Below are positions 39,001 to 64,000 of a stretch of 64,000 nucleotides of DNA, one piece after another. Under the pieces are notes generated by a model. It had not been told where the DNA came from. It saw only the letters and a list, made by a program, of their open reading frames with translations, and did not search any database. The stretch is from Mastigias papua (Eukaryota; Cnidaria; Scyphozoa; Rhizostomeae; Mastigiidae): the NCBI GenBank assembly GCA_964019165.1, contig OZ025268.1:7753017-7817016 (forward strand), read 5' to 3'. The position numbers and the translations under genes are program-made. The first letter of the stretch is position 1; the number at the start of each line of letters is the position of its first letter.

Positions 39001-42000
39001 CTTTTTGGCCAAAAATCGCTCATTTTCATCACTTTTCAATCTGCAATCAAAATCAATGAATTTCAATTTGGGTGATTTTTCGGCAAAATACCAAGGTTAT
39101 AGCCTTACTTTTTGGCCAAAAATCGCTCATTTTCATCACTTTTCAATCTGCAATCAAAATCAATGAATTTCAATTTGGGTGATGTATCGGCAAAATACCA
39201 AGGTTATAGCCTTACTTTGTGGCCAAAAATCGCTCATTTTCATCACTTTTCAATCTGCAATCAAAATCAATGAATTTCAATTTGGGTGACTTTTCGGCAA
39301 AATACCAAGGTTATAGCCTTACTTTGTGGCCAAAACTCGCTCATTTTCATCACTTTTCAATCTGCAATCAAATCAATGAATTTCAATTTGGGTGATTTAT
39401 CGGCAAAATACCAAGGTTATAGCCTTACTTTGTGGCCAAAAATCGCTCAGTTTCATCACTTTTCAATCTGCAATCAAAATCAATGAATTTCAATTTGGGT
39501 GATTTTTCGGCAAAATACCAAGGTTATAGCCGTAGTTTTTGGCCAAAAATCGCTCATTTTCATCACTTTTCAATCTGCAATCAAAATCAATGAATTTCAA
39601 TTTGGGTGATTTTTCGGCAAAATACCAAGGTTATAGCCTTACTTTGTGGCCAAAAATCGCTCATTTTCATCACTTTTCAATCTGCAATCAAAATCAATGA
39701 ATTTTAAGTTGTGTGATTTTTCGGCAAAATACCAAGGTTATAGCCTTACGTTTTGGCCAAAAATCGCTCATTTTCATCACTTTTCAATCTGCAATCAAAA
39801 TCAATGAATGTCAATTTGGGCGATTTTTCGGCAAAATACCAAGGTTATAGCCTTACTTTTTGGCCAAAACTCGCTCATTTTCATCACTTTTCAATCTGCA
39901 ATCAAAATCAATGACTGTCAATTTGGGTGATATTTCGGCAAAACACCAAGGTTATAGCCTTACTTTTTGGACAAAAATCGCTCATTTTCATCACTTTTCA
40001 ATCTGCAATCAAAATCAATGAATTTCAATTTGGGTGACTTTTCGGCAAAATACCAAGGTTATAGCCTTACTTTGTGGCCAAAAATCGCTCATTTTCATCA
40101 CTTTTCAATCTGCAATCAAAATCAATGAATTTCAATTTGGGTGATTTTTCGGCAAAATACCAAGGTTATAGCCTTACTTTGTGGCCAAAAATCGCTCATT
40201 TTCATCACTTTTCAATATGCAATCAAAATCAATGAATTTCAATTTGGGTGATTTTTCGGCAAAATACCAAGGTTATAGCCTTACTTTTTGGCCAAAAATC
40301 GCTCATTTTCATCACTTTTCAATCTGCAATCAAAATCAATGAATTTCAATTTGGGTGATTTTTCGGCAAACTACCAAGGTTATAGCCTTACTTTTTGGCC
40401 AAAAATCGCTCAGTTTCATCACTTTTCAATCTGCAATCAAAATCAATGAATTTCAATTTGGGTGATTTTTCGGCAAAATACCAAGGTTATAGCCTTACTT
40501 TGTGGCCAAAAATCGCTCATTTTCATCACTTTTCAATCTGCAATCAAAATCAATGAATTTCAATTTGGGTGACTTTTCGGCAAAATACCAAGGTTATAGC
40601 CTTACTTTGTGGCCAAAAATCGCTCATTTTCATCACTTTTCAATCTGCAATCAAAATCAATGAATTTCAATTTGGGTGATTTTTCGGCAAAATACCAAGG
40701 TTATAGCCTTACTTTGTGGCCAAAAATCGCTCATTTTCATCACTTTTCAATATGCAATCAAAATCAATGAACTTCAATTTGGGTGATTTTTCGGCAAAAT
40801 ACCAAGGTTATAGCCTTACTTTGTGGCCAAAAATCGCTCATTTTCATCACTTTTCAATCTGCAATCAAAATCAATGAATTTTAAGTTGTGTGATTTTTCG
40901 GCAAAATACCAAGGTTATAGCCTTACGTTTTGGCCAAAAATCGCTCATTTTCATCACTTTTCAATCTGCAATCAAAATCAATGAATGTCAATTTGGGCGA
41001 TTTTTCGGCAAAATACCAAGGTTATAGCCTTACTTTTTGGCCAAAAATCGCTCATTTTCATCACTTTTCAATCTGCAATCAAAATCAATGAATTTCAATT
41101 TGGGTGATATTTCGGCAAAACACCAAGGTTATAGCCTTACTTTTTGGACAAAAATCGCTCATTTTCATCACTTTTCAATCTGCAATCAAAATCAATGAAT
41201 TTCAATTTGGGTGACTTTTCGGCAAAATACCAAGGTTATAGCCTTACTTTGTGGCCAAAAATCGCTCATTTTCATCACTTTTCAATCTGCAATCAAAATC
41301 AATGACTGTCAATTTGGGTGATTTTTCGGCAAAATACCAAGGTTATAGCCTTACTTTGTGGCCAAAAATCGCTCATTTTCATCACTTTTCAATATGCAAT
41401 CAAAATCAATGAACTTCAATTTGGGTGATTTTTCGGCAAAATACCAAGGTTATAGCCTTACTTTGTGGCCAAAAATCGCTCATTTTCATCACTTTTCAAT
41501 CTGCAATCAAAATCAATGAATTTTAAGTTGTGTGATTTTTCGGCAAAATACCAAGGTTATAGCCTTACGTTTTGGCCAAAAATCGCTCATTTTCATCACT
41601 TTTCAATCTGCAATCAAAATCAATGAATGTCAATTTGGGTGATTTTTCGGCAAAATACCAAGGTTATAGCCTTACTTTTTGGCCAAAAATCGCTCATTTT
41701 CATCACTTTTCAATCTGCAATCAAAATCAATGACTGTCAATTTGGGTGATATTTCGGCAAAACACCAAGGTTATAGCCTTACGTTTTGGCCAAAAATCGC
41801 TCATTTTCATCACTTGTCAATCTGGAATCAAAATCAATGAATTTCAATTTGGGTGATTTTTCGGCAAAATACCAAGGTTATAGCCTTACTTTTTGGCCAA
41901 AAATCGCTCATTTTCATCACTTTTCATTCTGCAATCAAAATCAATGAATGTTAATTTGGGTGATTTTTCGGCAAAATACCAAGGTTATAGCCTTACTTTG

Positions 42001-43300
42001 TGGCCAAAAATCGCTCATTTTCATCACTTTTCAATCTGCAATCAAATCAATGAATTTCAATTTGGGTGATTTATCGGCAAAATACCAAGGTTATAGCCTT
42101 ACTTTGTGGCCAAAAATCGCTCATTTTCATCACTTTTCAATCTGCAATCAAAATCAATGAATTTCAATTTGGGTGACTTTTCGGCAAAATACCAAGGTTA
42201 TAGCCTTACTTTGTGGCCAAAAATCGCTCATTTTCATCACTTTTCAATCTGCAATCAAAATCAATGAATTTCAATTTGGGTGATTTTTCGGCAAAATACC
42301 AAGGTTATAGCCTTACTTTGTGGCCAAAAATCGCTCATGTTCATCACTTTTCAATATGCAATCAAAATCAATGAACTTCAATTTGGGTGATTTTTCGGCA
42401 AAATACCAAGGTTATAGCCTTACTTTGTGGCCAAAAATCGCTCATTTTCATCACTTTTCAATCTGCAATCAAAATCAATGAATTTTAAGTTGTGTGATTT
42501 TTCGGCAAAATACCAAGGTTATAGCCTTACGTTTTGGCCAAAAATCGCTCATTTTCATCACTTTTCAATCTGCAATCAAAATCAATGAATTTCAATTTGG
42601 GTGATTTTTCGACAAAATACCAAGGTTATAGCCTTACTTTTTGGCCAAAAATCGCTCATTTTCATCACTTTTCAATCTGCAATCAAAATCAATGACTGTC
42701 AATTTGGGTGATTTTTCGGCAAAACACCAAGGTTATAGCCTTACTTTTTGGCCAAAAATCGCTCATTTTCATCACTTGTCAATCTGGAATCAAAATCAAT
42801 GAATTTCAATTTGGGTGATTTTTCGGCAAAATACCAAGGTTATAGCCTTACTTTTTGGCCAAAAATCGCTCATTTTCATCACTTTTCAATCTGCAATCAA
42901 AATCAATGAATGTTAATTTGGGTGATTTTTCGGCAAAATAGCAAGGTTATAGCCTTACTTTGTGGCCAAAAATCGCTCATTTTCATCACTTTTCAATCTG
43001 CAATCAAATCAATGAATTTCAATTTGGGTGATTTATCGGCAAAATACCAAGGTTATAGCCTTACTTTGTGGCCAAAAATCGCTCATTTTCATCACTTTTC
43101 AATCTGCAATCAAAATCAATGAATTTCAATTTGGGTGATTTTTCGGCAAAATACCAAGGTTATAGCCTTACTTTGTGGCCAAAAATCGCTCATTTTCATC
43201 ACTTTTCAATCTGCAATCAAAATCAATGAATTTCAATTTGGGTGATTTTTCGGCAAAATACCAAGGTTATAGCCTTACTGTTTGGTCAAAATCGCTCATT
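24021..43300. repeat. Homogeneous 107-bp satellite array, right block (about 180 monomers)
   Basis: It is the same monomer, orientation and register as the left block, resuming exactly where the LINE interrupted it. The variants ATGACTGTCAA and GCAAAACACC stay linked in the same monomers. Extra diagnostic changes appear here: GATATTTCGG, TTTGGACAAA, AATCAAATCAATG (2-bp deletion), ACCAAGTTATAGC (1-bp deletion) and GCCGTAGTTTTTGG. About 66-residue open frames recur wherever the 2-bp deletion falls; they are repeat products. Higher-order duplication is described separately. Confidence 0.97.
29395..41154. repeat. Two tandem copies of a 5,880-bp higher-order satellite unit
   Basis: Positions 29395-35274 and 35275-41154 match at a fixed offset of 5,880 bp (55 monomers minus small deletions). 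They share rare private changes: GGTAATTTTTCGG (30092/35972), CAATTTGAGTG (30512/36392), ACCAAGTTATAG (30538/36418), CGGCTAAATACC (31169/37049) and ATTTCGGGAAAAC (32020/37900). Only scattered substitutions separate them, apart from a short stretch near 30.3 kb and a rearranged part at 32.6-33.65 kb versus 38.5-39.5 kb. Matching continues about 150 bp past the second copy. Confidence 0.88.
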
Positions 43301-43590
43301 TTCATGACTTGTCAATCTGCAATCAAAATTAATGAATTTCAATGGTGGTAAATATGGGGTAAAGTACGAAGGGTATAGGGTTACGTTTTGGCAAAAATTT
43401 GCTGGTTGCCATCACTGTGTAATGTGCAGTCATGATCGTTGAACTTCAAGTCTTGGTAAGTTTTGTGTAAAGTAGGAAGGGTATAGTCCTACATGTTGGT
43501 CAAAATTGGGTGATTGTCATCACTGTTCAATGTGCAATCAACATCTTTGAATGTCAATTGTTGGTCAGTTCTGGAGAACTCAGTTTCTGG
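43301..43590. repeat. Diverged right edge of the 107-bp satellite
   Basis: About three degenerate monomers are recognisable by GGGTATAG, TTGGCAAAAATT, CATCACTGT and AATGTGCAATCA. As on the left edge they carry AATGTGCA in place of the core ATCTGCA. Beyond about 43590 the similarity is lost. Confidence 0.8.
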
Positions 43591-45388
43591 CCAAAAGTGG
43601 CTTAGGTTATAAAATGTCAATATTCGTGCACGGGAAGGGTACCTTTTAATCAAATATGAAATGCATGTATGAGACAAGAGATCGCTCGATGATGGGGTCC
43701 TAAATTGAAACTGCTATGCTCAAGATGATAGGGGATCTTTCTACCAAATTCATTTGAATCATCCAGGGGTGAGTTCGGTAAAGGTCGTGTAGCTTGTGTA
43801 GTACGATTACTAAAATGGGTATCATCACTTGTAATCTGACACAAAACAGCAGTCTAAGTTTGCAAGGAAAATCATATAGTTTCCAATTTTTCCGCTTCTG
43901 ACGCCAGGAGGAATGCTTCACCACTAAACACCCCACAGCGACGTTACTTATGTAAATTATTTATTAGAATATAAAGGGGTGTTTAAGTAGGGGGTGAGGG
44001 GAGGGACACCCACCCACTCTTTGCTCAATTGTCAATAGCACTTTGGCTCATTGTATAAGTTGCCATGACGATCGTGGCTTGTCAGTAATTATTGTGCATT
44101 ATTCCAACCTGTCGGTAGATGTCTTTTGCAACCCCCCACCCACCCACTACTCAAGAGTCTTTTCGTACGCCACCATTAAAATGATAGGTGGGAGAGCTTA
44201 TTGAAAGTGCCATTATCTAATACTGAGACAGAAGCCTTTCGATTACAGGACATCGTATGACTACGATAATTTGCCGTACTGAGACTACGATAATTGAAGA
44301 ACGAAGTGGACTATGACTTCAATGTTAGTGTAACAATTGAAGCCAACCAGCAATTCAACACATAATTTACAAGATCAAACCGAAAAATGCAATTGATCCC
44401 CTATATGTATACACCTTAACAAGTTAAATAAAATATGTACATTGAACTCAAACATAAAAACTTACAGCTAAACAAGATTGTAAAAACTAGCCTCATCTCG
44501 GCTATAGTAATGCTTTCTTGATTACAAAATGGAAAACTTTCATCATCTACCAAAAGTAGCTAATTCCCTATTTGCAAAACTGGGATTTTGAGATGCATTA
44601 CGTAAATTGAACAAAAAGCGACATCAGATTAAACCCAGAGGTACTCTTGCTGATAACTTGGTCAAAAATACCACTTGAAAACTTCTAGTGTGTAGCTACC
44701 ACCAAATCAAAGCATCTGCTATGCAATGGGCCACTTTCCATGAACAAATGGTGAGCTATATGTGTCTTCTAATGTTATATGTGTTCTTCTAATGGTGTCT
44801 TCTGCATCTGGGCACATTGATAAATAGCCACGAAGAATCAAAGCATTGACGTTGATAATTTTCCTTGTGAGAAATTCGATAAGGAAACAGTCAACAAAAT
44901 TTTGCAGGTGGTCCCACCCATGCTCGTGAATAAAATAAACAGCAATCGGGCAACACAATGGTGGCTGTGGCTATAGCAATTGCAGGAAAAGTAAGCGAAT
45001 TGGGTTCTAATTGCTCACAATTCTCCAGACGCTACTAAGTGGCACCAAAAGTCATATGAGTTGGATCATGATTCCGAATGGGACCAAGAGGTGTTTGGTG
45101 TAATTTCCTGCAAAAATACGAAGGTTAGAGTAAAAATAAAGAGAACAGTCTTGCCTTTTCTTGATGTACGTTTTGATCGAGTTTCAATAATGCACTTTTC
45201 ACTCCACTAGGTACTCTCTTTTTAAAACTACCCATATTTTGTAAAGAGAGTGACTGATATAAGAGTAATAGAGTGTTATGAAAAGATAAAGCAGAGTAAA
45301 AAGAAACGTAAATCAAAACAGCAGCTCATGATTATATCATTTCAGTTAACTGAAAATCTAAAAATTTATGGAATGCTAAAAAATCAAA
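43591..45388. other. Region between satellite and NEK10 3' end; no gene recognised
   Basis: It contains two C/G-run patches (43975-44020 and 44127-44150), a short direct duplication of ACTACGATAAT near 44253 and 44284, and a minus-strand open frame at 44719-44958 of unknown origin. No motif, splice pair or RNA gene was identified. Confidence 0.45.
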
Positions 45389-45394
45389 TTTATT
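45389..45394 (-). promoter_or_regulatory. Probable NEK10 polyadenylation signal AATAAA
   Basis: TTTATT on the plus strand reads AATAAA on the minus strand about 155 nt past the NEK10 TGA, a normal spacing for a short 3' UTR. The hexamer is frequent by chance in such AT-rich DNA. Confidence 0.4.
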
Positions 45395-45547
45395 GATAAA
45401 AAACACTTTCATATAGAAAAGAAACGATTGCCAAGCAACGCAACTGGCACAAAGATGACCTAATTGCCAAAGCATAAACTAGCTGTTACAATTTGGAAGA
45501 ATTATGATCGTTTTCTTGATTGAATGGACAAAAGACAAGCTTCAAAC

Positions 45548-64000
<18,453 letters not shown>

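Noticed and set aside
27351..43122. Recurring open frames of 66-94 codons inside the satellite
   Set aside because: They follow from the 107-bp repeat read in three frames and recur wherever the same small deletion shifts the frame; no start context, domain or codon pattern.
12900..43590. CRISPR-like array
   Set aside because: Tandem monomers without unique spacers, in an intron-bearing animal genome; it is a satellite.
44719..44958. Minus-strand open frame of 79 codons downstream of NEK10
   Set aside because: Reads somewhat like protein (HEHGWDHLQNFVDCFL) but has no recognised motif, no splice support and contains an internal short duplication; could be a decayed gene fragment.

Overview
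The window is nuclear DNA from an animal, probably an AT-rich marine invertebrate; I cannot name the species. The reasons are GT-AG introns, a many-exon NEK10-type protein kinase gene, invertebrate-style non-LTR retrotransposons, fold-back MITEs and a large homogeneous satellite. There is no bacterial gene organisation, CRISPR array or rRNA gene, and I recognised no tRNA gene.

Layout. (1) 1-5465, plus strand: three internal exons (83-193, 4818-4919, 5323-5465) of an unrecognised gene encoding a His/Gln/Pro-rich, probably disordered protein. (2) 5466-12900: AT-rich DNA without a gene I can support; one candidate inverted-repeat element lies at 11273-12200. (3) 12900-43590: about 26 kb of a 107-bp tandem satellite in one orientation, diverged at both ends and homogenised in the middle. 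It shows higher-order structure: 9-, 10- and 11-monomer repeats in succession on the left, and a near-identical 5,880-bp tandem duplication on the right. It is interrupted at 19431-24020 by a 5'-truncated but otherwise intact LINE flanked by ATAGC. (4) 43591-45388: no gene recognised. (5) 45548-64000, minus strand: sixteen exons of NEK10, from the alpha-C helix of the kinase domain to the stop codon, giving 587 residues in frame. Its introns carry two complete fold-back MITEs plus a truncated MITE end, a TTAA-flanked element, two dead LINE 3' fragments, a (TA)n tract and a 2.8-kb block of duplicated repeat units with (GAT)n and (GAA)n tails.

The plus-strand gene and NEK10 converge on the satellite, so the array lies either between two 3' ends or in a long distal intron of the plus-strand gene.

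The most unusual observation concerns the LINE. ORF1 and ORF2 are in the same frame, separated by one UAG. ORF2 has no ATG before its endonuclease core. An 11-nt sequence starting six nucleotides after the UAG is perfectly complementary to an 11-nt sequence near the 3' end. This arrangement would suit stop-codon readthrough or reinitiation assisted by long-range RNA pairing. That is a hypothesis and has not been shown.
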